A stretch of 64,000 nucleotides of DNA from assembly GCF_036881825.1 (NCBI RefSeq), contig NZ_JBAJMW010000001.1, positions 372,001 through 436,000 of the forward strand, read 5' to 3'. Shown here piece after piece: positions 34,196-42,844 of the stretch. The DNA is from Tersicoccus mangrovi (GTDB lineage Bacteria; Actinomycetota; Actinomycetes; Actinomycetales; Micrococcaceae). The translations under genes and the position numbers were made by a program. The stretch's first letter is position 1. Every line of letters begins with the position of its first letter. The notes under the pieces were generated by a model. That model saw nothing but the letters and a program-made list of their open reading frames with translations. It ran no database searches and was not told the origin of the DNA.

Positions 34196-36265
34196 TCAGG
34201 CCTGCTTGGCCACCAGCGTCAGGACGTCGTACTGCGCGACGATCTCGTCCTTCTGGTTGTGGATGACGGCGTCCCAGCGCACCTCGCCGTACTCGTCGGT
34301 CACGCGCGGGGTGATCTGCTTGCAGGTCAGGGTCACGCGGATGGCGTCGTCGTACGTGACCGGGGTGATGAACCGCAGGTTCTCCAGCCCGTAGTTGGCC
34401 AGCACCGGTCCCGGCGCGGCGTCGACGAACAGCCCGGCCGCCCAGGAGACCAGCAGGTAGCCGTGGGCCACCCGGCGCGGGAAGAACGGGTTGGCGGTGG
34501 CCGCCTCCTCGTCCGTGTGGGCGTAGAACTTGTCACCCGTCGTCTCGGCGAAGTCGAGGATGTCCTTGAGGTGGACGGTGCGCAGGTCGGAGGCGAACTG
34601 GTCGCCGATCCGCAGCGTCGCCAGAGACTTGCGGAACGGGTGCTCGCCGGTGCCGGCGTCGACGTCGGAGCGACCGACGGAGTTCACGGCGGCGCCGGCG
34701 TGCCAGACGCCCGTGACCGCGGTGAGCATGTCCGGGGAGCCCTGCACGGCGGTGCGCTGCATGTGGTGCTTGACGGCGCGGATGCCGCCGAGTTCCTCAC
34801 CGCCACCGGCGCGGCCGGGGCCGCCGTGGATCAGGTGCGGCACCGGGGAACCGTGGCCGGTGGACGTCTTCGCGTCCTGCCGGTTGAGGATCAGCACGCG
34901 TCCGTGGTGGGCGGCGATGCCGGTGATCAGCACGGTGGCGGTCGCGGGGTCGTTGGTGCAGACGGTGGCGACGAGCGAGCCCTGTCCGAGCGCGGCGAGC
35001 CGGACGGCGTCGTCGACGTCGGTGTAGCCGAGCACCGAGGTGACCGGCCCGAAGGCCTCGACGCTGTGCGCCTGCTCGGTGTCCGGGTCGGCGAAGGTGA
35101 GCACCGTGGGCGGGAAGAAGGCGTCGTCGCCGTTGCCGTCCGGCGCCCCGCCGATCCGGACCTGCCCGCCGGCGGCCTCGAGGCGGCGCACCGAGCGGGT
35201 GACCTCCTCGCGCTGGCCGACGGAGGCGAGCGCGCCCATCGTCGTGCCCTCGGTGCGCGGATCGCCGACGACGACCTTCGCGAGCCTGCCGCGCAGCGCC
35301 TCGACGACGTCGTCGACGAGGGCCGCCGGGACGATGGTGCGCCGGATGGCCGTGCACTTCTGGCCGGCCTTGCTGGTGATCTCCGTGACGACCGAGCGGA
35401 TGAACGCGTCGAACTCGGGGGTGCCCGGCGTCGCGTCGGGGGCGAGGATGGCCGCGTTGAGGGAGTCCGTCTCGGCGGTGAAGCGGACGCCGCCGTCGGC
35501 GACCTGCGGGTGGGCCTTCAGCGACGCCGCGGTGCCGGCGGAGCCGGTGAACGCCACCAGGTCGCGGTGGTCGAGGCGGTCCAGCAGGTCCCGCGCGGAG
35601 CCGGAGATCAGCTGCAGCGAGCCCTCCGGCAGCAGCCCGGACTCGACCATCAGCCGCACGCACGCCGCCGTGACGTACCCGGTGGGCGTCGCCGGCTTGA
35701 CGATGGTCGGCACGCCGGCCACGAACGCGGGGGCGAACTTCTCGAGCATGCCCCACACGGGGAAGTTGAAGGCGTTGATCTGCACCGCGACGCCGGGCAG
35801 CCGGGTGTAGATGTGCTCGCCGATGAAGGAGCCGTCGCGGGAGAGCGGCTCGACGGCGCCGTCGATCAGCACCTGGCTGTTCGGCAGCTCGCGGCGGCCC
35901 TTGGAGGAGAAGGTGAAGAGGGTGCCGATGCCGCCGTCGACGTCGACCAGGTTGTCCGCGTCGGTGGCGCCGGTGCGGTGGGAGAGGTCGTAGAGCTCCT
36001 GCTTGTGGGCCGTCAGGTAGGCCCCGAGTTCCTTGAGCTTCAGTGCCCGCTCGTGCAGGCTGAGCTCGCCGAGGGATCGCTGGCCCACCGTGCGCGCATG
36101 CTCGACCGCGGCAGCGACGTCGAGCCCGTCGGTGCTGACGCGGGCCACCGGCTCGCCCGTGGCGGCGTCCCGCACCTCGGTGCCGGCGACGTCGTCGGCG
36201 GGGTGCCACCACGCGTCCTGGACGAAGCTGGCCACGAACTCGATGGCGGGGGCGGGTGCGGTCAT
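34196..36265 (-). CDS. paaZ: Bifunctional oxepin-CoA hydrolase / semialdehyde dehydrogenase PaaZ
   Basis: 689 residues. The N-terminal aldehyde dehydrogenase (1 to about 530) has INAFNFPVWGMLEKFAPA, VAFTGSAGTA, and the catalytic Cys in SKAGQKCTAIRRTIVP. The C-terminal MaoC-type hydratase (about 545-689) has NPFFPRRVAHGYLLVSWAAGLFV with a hydratase-like acid/base region and the RVTLTCKQITPR end. PaaZ opens the oxepin-CoA ring and oxidises the aldehyde. AAGGACG before ATG 36265. Divergent to a second thioesterase, sharing a PaaR-type dyad between them. Confidence 0.96.
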   Translation of the reverse strand: MTAPAPAIEFVASFVQDAWWHPADDVAGTEVRDAATGEPVARVSTDGLDVAAAVEHARTVGQRSLGELSLHERALKLKELGAYLTAHKQELYDLSHRTGATDADNLVDVDGGIGTLFTFSSKGRRELPNSQVLIDGAVEPLSRDGSFIGEHIYTRLPGVAVQINAFNFPVWGMLEKFAPAFVAGVPTIVKPATPTGYVTAACVRLMVESGLLPEGSLQLISGSARDLLDRLDHRDLVAFTGSAGTAASLKAHPQVADGGVRFTAETDSLNAAILAPDATPGTPEFDAFIRSVVTEITSKAGQKCTAIRRTIVPAALVDDVVEALRGRLAKVVVGDPRTEGTTMGALASVGQREEVTRSVRRLEAAGGQVRIGGAPDGNGDDAFFPPTVLTFADPDTEQAHSVEAFGPVTSVLGYTDVDDAVRLAALGQGSLVATVCTNDPATATVLITGIAAHHGRVLILNRQDAKTSTGHGSPVPHLIHGGPGRAGGGEELGGIRAVKHHMQRTAVQGSPDMLTAVTGVWHAGAAVNSVGRSDVDAGTGEHPFRKSLATLRIGDQFASDLRTVHLKDILDFAETTGDKFYAHTDEEAATANPFFPRRVAHGYLLVSWAAGLFVDAAPGPVLANYGLENLRFITPVTYDDAIRVTLTCKQITPRVTDEYGEVRWDAVIHNQKDEIVAQYDVLTLVAKQA

Positions 36266-36340
36266 CGTCGACGTCCTTTTCGTTTCTCGCACTGCAGATG
36301 TACGGACCGCCACCCTGCTCGACACGAGCACGGTGGCGTT

Positions 36341-36358
36341 ACCGACCGATCGTTCAGT
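36341..36358. promoter_or_regulatory. PaaR-type operator between paaZ and thioesterase
   Basis: ACCGACCGATCGTTCAGT is an 18-bp dyad (14 of 18 symmetric positions) in the 144-base divergent spacer, identical in 16 of 18 positions or better to the paaA and thiolase sites. On the minus strand AATACT abuts it, where a -10 would stand in the other two. Confidence 0.75.
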
Positions 36359-36409
36359 ATTGTCAGCGTACAGGATGGGTGAGCGGGAGCACACCGCGGA
36401 AGGAGAACG

Positions 36410-36823
36410 ATGACCGAGGCAGCGCCGGCACACGAGCCGTGGCAGATCACCCTGGGTGAGCTCGACGAGAAGATGGGCGTGCGCATCGTCGAGCAATCGG
36501 CCGAGCGCGTCGTCGCCACCATGCCTGTCGAGGGCAACCGGCAGTCCTTCGGGCTGCTGCACGGCGGGGCGTCCCTGGCCGTGGGCGAGGCGGTCGGCTC
36601 CTGGGCGGCCGTGATCCACGCGAGCACGATGGGCCGCAGCGCCGTGGGCGTCGACGTCTCCGCGACCCACCACCGCTCGGCGACCTCCGGCACGGTCACG
36701 ATCACCGCGACGGCGATCTCCCTGGGCCGGACCATGACCAGCCACGAGGTCGTCATCACCGACGAGCAGGACCGCCGGCTCTGCACGCTGCGGATCACCA
36801 ACCTCATCGTGGACAGGAAGTAG
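36410..36823 (+). CDS. Hotdog-fold thioesterase (second PaaI/EntH-type)
   Basis: 137 residues: FGLLHGGASLAVGEAVGSWAAV is the HGG...E signature of the EntH/YbgC-like 4HBT-III type; GRSAVGVDVSATHHRSATSGTVTITATAISLGRTM follows. With an acid E rather than D in the motif it belongs to a different subgroup than the paaI gene at 30374. It shares its promoter space with paaZ and so is likely part of the phenylacetate regulon, possibly for CoA recovery. AAGGAGAA before ATG 36410. Confidence 0.85.
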   Translation: MTEAAPAHEPWQITLGELDEKMGVRIVEQSAERVVATMPVEGNRQSFGLLHGGASLAVGEAVGSWAAVIHASTMGRSAVGVDVSATHHRSATSGTVTITATAISLGRTMTSHEVVITDEQDRRLCTLRITNLIVDRK

Positions 36824-36914
36824 ACCGGACGGTACCGGTGTCCGGAGGGGACGGGCCCGACTCCGCGGAGTAGCCTCACGCCTGTCACCACCCACGGGCA
36901 TCGGAGGCGCTGCC

Positions 36915-37418
36915 ATGGCACCAGACGCGACGGAACCGGCCGCGACCGAACCGGAGATCGGGCCGCGCGCGCGGATCCCCAACCCGGCGCTGGCGCCGCT
37001 CGCCTTCCTCGTGGGCGAGTGGCGGACGACGGGGACGCACCCGGCGCTGGCCGGCAGGACGGTCGACGGACGGGCGTCCTTCACGTGGCACGAGGGTGGC
37101 GCCTTCCTGCTCGTGCGCACCCACGTCGACGAGCCCGGCTTCCCCGACGGTCTGGCCCTCATCGGCAGCGACAACGGTCGCACGACCGATCACCCCCGGC
37201 TCGTCATGGTGTACGTCGACGAGCGGGAGGTGTCGCGGATCTACGACGTCAGCGTCGGCGAAGCCGCCGTGACCTGGTCTCGCGACGACCCGACGATCGC
37301 CCAGTCCGTGACCGTCCGCGCCGAACCGGACGGCACGCTCGTCAGCACCGGTCGGATCTCCGAGCACGGCGGCCCGTGGGGAGACGACCTGTCGCAGGTG
37401 TTCCACCGGCTCACCTGA
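36915..37418 (+). CDS. Lipocalin/nitrobindin-like beta-barrel protein of unknown function
   Basis: 167 residues. Residues 30 to 165 are beta-rich: LAPLAFLVGEWRTTGTHP is the typical start for DUF1579- or nitrobindin-like barrels, and SFTWHEGGAFLLVRTHVDEP, RLVMVYVDEREVSRIYDVSV and DPTIAQSVTVRAEPDGTL follow. No heme-type histidine signature can be fixed. Hydrophilic N-terminal 20 residues. GGAGGC precedes the ATG at 36915. Its relation to neighbours is unclear. Confidence 0.6.
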   Translation: MAPDATEPAATEPEIGPRARIPNPALAPLAFLVGEWRTTGTHPALAGRTVDGRASFTWHEGGAFLLVRTHVDEPGFPDGLALIGSDNGRTTDHPRLVMVYVDEREVSRIYDVSVGEAAVTWSRDDPTIAQSVTVRAEPDGTLVSTGRISEHGGPWGDDLSQVFHRLT

Positions 37419-37466
37419 CCTGACCCGCGCCCTGAAGTCACCCGCCGGGCGATGCCGCGGCGCCGC

Positions 37467-38177
37467 TCAGAGCTCGTCGGCCGCGCGGTCGACCCATTCG
37501 ACCAACAGGTCGCGTTCCCTCGCCGTGAGTCCCGGCAGGTGGGGAGCGAGCGCCCGGAACGTCTCCACCGCGGCACGGGTGTCGCCACCCGATCGCGGCG
37601 GCGCGTCGACGAGGATCTGCCGGAGCACGGCGTCGAACATCACCTCCGCCAGGCCCGGGTCCCGCTGGTCGACCGGCCTGCTCAGCAGCGTCTGCACGGT
37701 CCCGACGCCGGCGGCCTGGATCAGGTCGACGGCGCGGCGTTCGTCGGTGCGGAGCCAGCCGCGAGCAGCGACCCGATGAACGCGCGCCTCGAGGATCCGT
37801 TGCCCCGCCTGCACGGACGGCGAGCGGGCCGCCCGCTGCGGATCGTTGAGGAGCTGGTAGACCGCGGGGTTGGCCAGGCTGAACTCGATCTGCACCGTCC
37901 AGCTCGCGCGGAGGTCCTCGACCGGGTCGACCTCCGCCCCGGCGGCGTCACGGAGGGCCTCGGTCTTGCCGGCGACATAGGTGGCCAGCACGTGTTCGGT
38001 GACCGCCTCGAGCAGGCCGTCCTTGTCGCCGAACAGTCGGTAGATCACCGGCGCCTGCACGTCGGCCGCTTCCGCCACGCCGCGGGTCGTCACCGCCGGC
38101 ATGCCGTCGCGCAGCAGGGCCGCGGCCGCCTCGATGATGCGCTCCCGCGTCGCCGACCGCGCACTGCCCTCCGTCAT
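37467..38177 (-). CDS. TetR family regulator of the NmrA-like gene
   Basis: 236 residues. HTH: RERIIEAAAALLRDGMPAVTTRGVAEAADVQAPVIYRLFGDKDGLLEAVTEHVLATYV; C-terminal ligand domain. It is divergent from the NmrA-like oxidoreductase and a perfect 7-bp-arm dyad sits in the 81-base spacer, so it very likely controls that gene and itself. Confidence 0.85.
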   Translation of the reverse strand: MTEGSARSATRERIIEAAAALLRDGMPAVTTRGVAEAADVQAPVIYRLFGDKDGLLEAVTEHVLATYVAGKTEALRDAAGAEVDPVEDLRASWTVQIEFSLANPAVYQLLNDPQRAARSPSVQAGQRILEARVHRVAARGWLRTDERRAVDLIQAAGVGTVQTLLSRPVDQRDPGLAEVMFDAVLRQILVDAPPRSGGDTRAAVETFRALAPHLPGLTARERDLLVEWVDRAADEL

Positions 38178-38220
38178 CGCTCCACGATATCGGCTCTTCC
38201 CCCCGATTGTTTCCATTGAT

Positions 38221-38240
38221 AACGTTTGATGAGAAACGTT
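38221..38240. promoter_or_regulatory. Operator in the TetR/NmrA-like spacer
   Basis: AACGTTT and AAACGTT form a perfect inverted repeat around GATGAG. TTGATAACGTT also appears as a direct repeat at 38216-38226 and near 38237-38246, which may include a second half site. The site is 18 bases upstream of the NmrA-like start. Confidence 0.7.
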
Positions 38241-38258
38241 GATAACAGGAGGCTGCTC

Positions 38259-39116
38259 ATGATCGTCATCACCGGGGCCACCGGAGCCCTGAACGGCTCG
38301 ACCGCCGACCACCTGCTCGGCCGTCTGCCCGCCGACGAGATCGTCGTCGCCGTGCGCGACCCCGCGAAGGCGCGGCGATTCGCCGACCGCGGCGTCCAGG
38401 TGCGGCACGGCGACTACGCCGACGCCGCCTCCCTCCCGGCGGCGTTCGGGGGAGCCGACCAGCTGCTGCTGGTGTCCTCGAACGACCCGCACGCCGACAC
38501 CGTGAGTCTTCACCGCGCCGCGATCGACGCGGCGGTCTCCGCGGGCGTCGGCCGCATCCTCTACACGAGCCACCAGGGCGCCGCCGCCGATTCGCCGTTC
38601 GCACCCGCCCGGGTCCACGCCGCCACCGAGGACCTCCTGGCCGAGTCCGGGCTGCCGTGGACGTCGCTGCGCAACGGTTTCTACGCGCACAGCCTCGCCT
38701 GGCTGGCCGGAGGATGGCGCGAGACCGGCGTCATCGCCGTGCCCGCCGACGGGCCGGTGTCCTGGACAACGCGGGAGGACGCCGCGGAGGCCGCCGCCGC
38801 GATCATCACCTCCGACGGTGGCTACGACGGTCCCACCACCATCACCGCGGACGCCGCCCCGACCTTCGCCGACGTCGCCCGGATCGCCTCCGAGCTCACG
38901 GGCTCCCCCGTGGAGCGCGTGCTGGTCGATCCGGACGAGTGGGTCGCGGCGCGCATCGCCGAGGGCATGCCCGAGGCAGCGGCGCACTTCACTCTCGGCA
39001 TGTACGAGGCGGCCGACGCGGGCTTCTTCGCCGGCACCGATCCGCTGCTCGGCAGGCTCCTCGGCCGGCAGCCCACCACGGTTCGCGACGTGCTCGCCGC
39101 CTCCGCGCCGGCCTGA
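38259..39116 (+). CDS. NmrA-like NAD(P)H-binding oxidoreductase (QorB type)
   Basis: 285 residues. VITGATGALNGSTADHLLGRL is the NAD(P)-binding loop (with N in place of a Gly of the GxxGxxG); VRDPAKARRFADRGVQVRHGDYAD and LLLVSSNDPHADTVSLHRAAIDAA follow. Resembles quinone oxidoreductase 2 and the sensors of the NmrA family. The ATG at 38259 has AGGAGG eight bases upstream. Likely induced through the divergent TetR protein. Confidence 0.8.
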   Translation: MIVITGATGALNGSTADHLLGRLPADEIVVAVRDPAKARRFADRGVQVRHGDYADAASLPAAFGGADQLLLVSSNDPHADTVSLHRAAIDAAVSAGVGRILYTSHQGAAADSPFAPARVHAATEDLLAESGLPWTSLRNGFYAHSLAWLAGGWRETGVIAVPADGPVSWTTREDAAEAAAAIITSDGGYDGPTTITADAAPTFADVARIASELTGSPVERVLVDPDEWVAARIAEGMPEAAAHFTLGMYEAADAGFFAGTDPLLGRLLGRQPTTVRDVLAASAPA

Positions 39117-39229
39117 GCCCCGGGCGGGCGCCGCCGCCCCGAACTGTCGGAACCGGCTGATAGGTTGCGGGTCTCACCCCGCCCGCCTCGCGGCAGCAGA
39201 GCCCAGGCCGGTCGACCGTCAGGAGAACC

Positions 39230-40201
39230 ATGCGCATCGCCGTCATCGGAGGAACCGGCCACATCGGCACGTTCCTCGTCCCCCGCCTCGTCCGTGCCGG
39301 GCACGACGTCCTCAGCCTCAGCCGCGGCGCCCGCGCCCCGTACGCGGACGCCCCGGAGTGGAGCGATGTCGAGCAGGTGACCGCGGACCGTGAGGCGGAG
39401 GAGCGCGACGGCACCTTCGGCGACCGGATCGGCGGGCTGCACGCGGACGTCGTCGTGGACCTGGTCTGCTTCACCGCCGAGTCGGCGACGGCCCTGGTCC
39501 AACGCCTGCGCGGGAACGTCGCGCACCTCGTGCACTGCGGCTCGATATGGCGTGCCGGAGTCAGCCACGTCCTGCCGGTCACCGAGACCAATGCGACGCC
39601 CCCGTTCGGCGAGTACGGCGTGCAGAAGGACCGCATCGCCCGCCTGTTGAAGGAGGAGACCGCGTCCGGCGGCCTGGTCACGACCTCGCTGCACCCGGGG
39701 CACATCAGCGGTCCGGGGTGGGCGCCGATCGGCCCCACCGGCAACCTCGACCCCGCCGTCTGGCGCACGCTCTCGGCCGGTGAGCCGCTGCGCATCCCCG
39801 GGCTCGGCGCGGAGACGATGCACCACGTGCACGCCGACGACGTCGCCCAGGCGTTCGAACTCGCCGTCACCCATCGCGACGCCGCCGCCGGGGAGGACTT
39901 CTCCGTCGTCGCGGCCGACGCGTTCTCGGTGCGCGGGTACGCGGAGGCCGCGGCGTCGTGGTTCGGCAGGTCAGCGGACCTGCAGTCGGTCAGCTGGGAG
40001 GAGTTCCGGTCCGGCCTCTCCGAACAGGATGGGCAGACGAGCTGGGAGCACCTCGTGCGCAGCCACGTCTTCTCGATCGAGAAGGCGCGGCAGCTGCTCG
40101 GCTACGCGCCGCGGTACACGGTCGAGGAGACGACGCGCGAGGCCGTGCGCTGGCTGGTCGAGCACGATCGGCTCGAGGTGGCGGCCCCGCTCGTCGTCTG
40201 A
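39230..40201 (+). CDS. NAD-dependent epimerase/reductase family protein (atypical SDR)
   Basis: 323 residues. Rossmann motif IAVIGGTGHIGTFLVPRLVRAGH; sugar-type later parts (HLVHCGSIWRAGVSHVLPVTET, GEYGVQKDRIARLL with a YxxxK-like YGVQK). The C-terminal segment ends with WLVEHDRLEVAAP. It could be a nucleotide-sugar or quinone-type SDR; the reaction is unknown. AGGAGAA precedes ATG 39230. It is 113 bases after the NmrA-like gene and may be cotranscribed. Confidence 0.75.
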   Translation: MRIAVIGGTGHIGTFLVPRLVRAGHDVLSLSRGARAPYADAPEWSDVEQVTADREAEERDGTFGDRIGGLHADVVVDLVCFTAESATALVQRLRGNVAHLVHCGSIWRAGVSHVLPVTETNATPPFGEYGVQKDRIARLLKEETASGGLVTTSLHPGHISGPGWAPIGPTGNLDPAVWRTLSAGEPLRIPGLGAETMHHVHADDVAQAFELAVTHRDAAAGEDFSVVAADAFSVRGYAEAAASWFGRSADLQSVSWEEFRSGLSEQDGQTSWEHLVRSHVFSIEKARQLLGYAPRYTVEETTREAVRWLVEHDRLEVAAPLVV

Positions 40202-40207
40202 ACGGGC

Positions 40208-41152
40208 TCACGCATTCCGGCGCGCCGTCGCCCGTCGCCAGCTCGTCCGCTCCGGTCCTGAGCCGACCGGTTCAGCAAGATCGGCCGCGACGGCGCGAGT
40301 GGCACTGCGGATCACGACGGCGATCGCGCCGAGGACCAGGACCAGGCCGGCCACCTGGGCCCACGCCAGCGTCTCTCCGGCCATCGTCACACCGATGGTC
40401 AGGGCGACGACCGGGCTGAGGAGGCCGAGGAACGCGGGGACCCTGGTGGGCAACCGGGCGATCCCGCGAAACCACAGCAGATACGCCACGGCGGTGCCGA
40501 GCAGGGCAAGGTAGGCGTAGCCGGCGACGGCGGTGGGCGAGAACCTCGCCGCGGGCAGTGGCTCCACGACCAGGGTGATCGGCACGAGCAGCAGGCCGCC
40601 GAGGAGTAGCTGCCACGACGTGAGCACGAGCGGAGGGACGTCCTTGCCCCACCGCCGGGTCAGGACCGTGCCCGTGGCCATCGACGCGGCTCCGAGCAGT
40701 GCCGCGACGACGCCGACCGGATCCAGCGCCGACCGGGCCTGCGTCACGAGGAGTGCCACCCCGGCAACGCCGGCGAGTCCCGCGACGATCACCGCGCCCG
40801 TGAGACGCTCGGCGAGGACCACCGACGCGAGGACGGCGACGAGCAGGGGCTGGATGCCCCCGACGACGGCCGCCACGCCGCCGGGCAGACGGCCCGCCGC
40901 GACGAAGAGGCAGATGAAGAACACGGCGATGTTCAGGGCGCCCAGAAGCGCGGCCCTCCACCACCAGTCACCCCGGGGGAGTCGATGGCCGATCGCCAGC
41001 AGGATGAGGCCCGCCGGCAGGGCGCGCAGCGTGGCCGTCGTGAGCGGGTGATCCGGCAGGAGCAGGCGGGTGGTGGTCCAGTACGTCGTTCCCCACAGCA
41101 TCGGTGCAAGCGCCGTGAGGGCCACCGGGAGTACGAGTCGATTGCTAAGCAC
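40208..41152 (-). CDS. EamA family (DMT superfamily) transporter
   Basis: 314 residues, ten predicted hydrophobic helices in two EamA halves: LVLPVALTALAPMLWGTTYWTTTRLLLP and VGVVAALLGAASMATGTVLTRR. Such proteins export amino acids or metabolites. The start is GTG 41152, which lies inside the operator for the divergent MarR gene, so the message may be leaderless or start further in; a GTG within PVALT is an alternative. The C-terminus is basic. Its operator implies repression by the MarR protein. Confidence 0.8.
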   Translation of the reverse strand: MLSNRLVLPVALTALAPMLWGTTYWTTTRLLLPDHPLTTATLRALPAGLILLAIGHRLPRGDWWWRAALLGALNIAVFFICLFVAAGRLPGGVAAVVGGIQPLLVAVLASVVLAERLTGAVIVAGLAGVAGVALLVTQARSALDPVGVVAALLGAASMATGTVLTRRWGKDVPPLVLTSWQLLLGGLLLVPITLVVEPLPAARFSPTAVAGYAYLALLGTAVAYLLWFRGIARLPTRVPAFLGLLSPVVALTIGVTMAGETLAWAQVAGLVLVLGAIAVVIRSATRAVAADLAEPVGSGPERTSWRRATARRNA

Positions 41153-41178
41153 TTAGCCAATATAGCTAAGTGCTTAGC
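41144..41178. promoter_or_regulatory. Double MarR operator between the EamA and MarR genes
   Basis: GCTAAGCACTTAGC (41144-41157) and GCTAAGTGCTTAGC (41165-41178) are each 14-bp dyads, 21 bases (two helical turns) apart. The left one covers the EamA start and the right one the MarR promoter. Confidence 0.85.
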
Positions 41179-41192
41179 GTTAAACTAGGGTC

Positions 41193-41672
41193 ATGGACCA
41201 CCTCGACCACGTCCTGCGGCAATGGCAGGCGGAACGGCCGGACCTCGACACCTCGCCCATGGGGGTCATCGGCCGGCTCAGCCGCGCCTCCGCCGCCGTC
41301 GACGCCCGCCTCGCCGCAACCTTCACCGCTCACGGCATCGACGCGGCGACCTTCGACGTCCTCGCCACCCTGGTCCGGCAGGGTCCGCCGTATCGGATGT
41401 CGCCGGCCGAGCTCGCCGCCGACGCGATGATCACCTCGAGCGCGGTGGCGCAGCGCCTGAACCGACTCGAGCGCGGCGGCTGGATCCGACGGCAGCCGCG
41501 GCCCGGGGACGGGCGGGGGAAGCTGGTGGAGATCACGTCCGCGGGACGGGCGGTGGTCGACCAGGTGCTGCCCGACCACCTCGCCACCGAGGAAAGCATC
41601 CTCGAGCCGCTGAGCGCGGGAGAACGGCATCAGCTCGCTCAGCTCCTGGCACACCTGACGCCGTCCACGTAG
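41193..41672 (+). CDS. MarR family transcriptional regulator
   Basis: 159 residues with a winged helix: DARLAATFTAHGIDAATFDVLATLV, SPAELAADAMITSSAVAQRLNRLERGGWIRRQPRPGDGRGKLVEITSAG. It probably represses the divergent EamA exporter and itself via the double dyad. TAAACT lies 12 bases before the ATG at 41193, so the transcript could be nearly leaderless; there is no clear ribosome binding site. Confidence 0.9.
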   Translation: MDHLDHVLRQWQAERPDLDTSPMGVIGRLSRASAAVDARLAATFTAHGIDAATFDVLATLVRQGPPYRMSPAELAADAMITSSAVAQRLNRLERGGWIRRQPRPGDGRGKLVEITSAGRAVVDQVLPDHLATEESILEPLSAGERHQLAQLLAHLTPST

Positions 41673-41737
41673 CCCGGCTGGTGCTATGGCGGGTCGGGGC
41701 GGGTCCTCCTGACGACACGGTCCTGCCTGCGCCGACG

Positions 41738-42283
41738 TCAGTCGGCGAAGAGGTCCCGGGGCATCCGTTCCCCGCCGACGAGATCGGCGAACATCACGCG
41801 GTCGAGCGGCATGCCCGTGCGGATCACACTCACCGACCCCGTCGGCTCGAGCACGACGCACGCGACCTCCCGGCAGTCCCGGATACCCGAGCCGCGCAGC
41901 GCCCCGTAGAGCTCCCCCTCGGAGACGCGTGCGCGTGCCAGCAGGTCGTGCTGTACGCGCCCGCCCGCCATGAGCACCAGCGGTTCGGTCCGTACGAGGT
42001 GCCGACCCCACCCGTTGCGGCTGATCCGTTGGACGATCAAGCGCAGCACGAACAGGGTCAGGAGCGCCACGGCGCCGGCGGTGAGCGTCACGGAGGTGCC
42101 CAGCACCGCGCGACCGGCGATCGGTCCCAGCGCGAGCACGACGACGACGTCCGCGGTGGCCATCCGCGCGAGCGGTCGCTGACCGAAGAGGCGGACGATG
42201 ACCAGGAACACGACGTAGATGCCGGCCGCCGCGATCATCACCGCGATCACGCCAGCGCCGTCCGTGCCGAGTCGATCCCACAT
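41738..42283 (-). CDS. DUF421 (YetF-type) membrane protein
   Basis: 181 residues. Three N-terminal membrane segments (VIAVMIAAAGIYVVFLVIV; VVVVLALGPIAGRAVL; AVALLTLFVLRLIV) then the cytoplasmic domain LVRTEPLVLMAGGRVQHDLLARARVSEGELYGALRGSGI, the conserved part of this family. Function is not established; in Bacillus YetF-type proteins affect spore germination and membrane properties. GAGGAGGGTGGCC precedes the ATG at 42283. It is divergent from the DUF1622 gene, with a 70-base spacer. Confidence 0.8.
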   Translation of the reverse strand: MWDRLGTDGAGVIAVMIAAAGIYVVFLVIVRLFGQRPLARMATADVVVVLALGPIAGRAVLGTSVTLTAGAVALLTLFVLRLIVQRISRNGWGRHLVRTEPLVLMAGGRVQHDLLARARVSEGELYGALRGSGIRDCREVACVVLEPTGSVSVIRTGMPLDRVMFADLVGGERMPRDLFAD

Positions 42284-42353
42284 GGCCACCCTCCTCGTGC
42301 TCCTGAGCTCCCGTGCGACAACGGTCGACAAGCCCGGGGCCTATTGTCGCTGA

Positions 42354-42727
42354 ATGAGCTTCCAGGACTGGATCGAACTGGCGGGACGGGCCATCGACGG
42401 CGCCGGGGTCGCGGCCGTCGTGATCGGGGTGATCGCCGCCTCGGTGTACGCGGCCGTCCGCGGCATGCAGGGCCGACGTCCCGTCTACCGGCCCTACCGG
42501 CAGTTCCTCGGTCGGTCCATCCTGCTCGGCCTGGAGCTCCTCGTCGCCGCGGACATCATCCGCACGGTCGCCGTCACTCCCCCCTCACGAGCATCGCGGT
42601 GCTGGCGGGAATCGTCCTGATCCGGACCTTCCTCAGCTTCTCGCTCGAGCTCGAGATCACCGGGCGCTGGCCCTGGCAGAAGCGCCCGGACGAGCAGGCC
42701 GGGACGACGCCGCAGCCGTCCGCCTGA
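42354..42727 (+). pseudogene. DUF1622 family membrane protein with frameshift
   Basis: The first frame (42354-42620) gives SFQDWIELAGRAIDGAGVAAVVIGVIAASVYA and FLGRSILLGLELLVAADIIRTVAVTP, then goes on with non-family residues and stops. The expected rest, LTSIAVLAGIVLIRTFLSFSLELE and GRWPWQK, is in another frame and stops at 42727. The break is at the run of six C at 42579-42584, so one base is missing or two extra are present. Intact relatives are about 120 residues. It is either a real mutation, a sequencing error in the run, or slippage-controlled. Confidence 0.7.
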
Positions 42728-42844
42728 GAGTATTGACCGGGACGAACGAGCCGTGCGCCGCCGGCTGTGGGTCGGTCCGGCAACCCGACTGGTTCGGCGT
42801 ACTCGCCGCTTGTGCCGCGACAGCGCGTGGTGTGTGCTTCGCCC

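Noticed and set aside
34196..37183. PaaZ frame extended upstream over the thioesterase and the lipocalin-like gene
   Set aside because: The PaaZ domain starts after ATG 36265 with its own ribosome binding site; the extension is antisense to two plus-strand genes.
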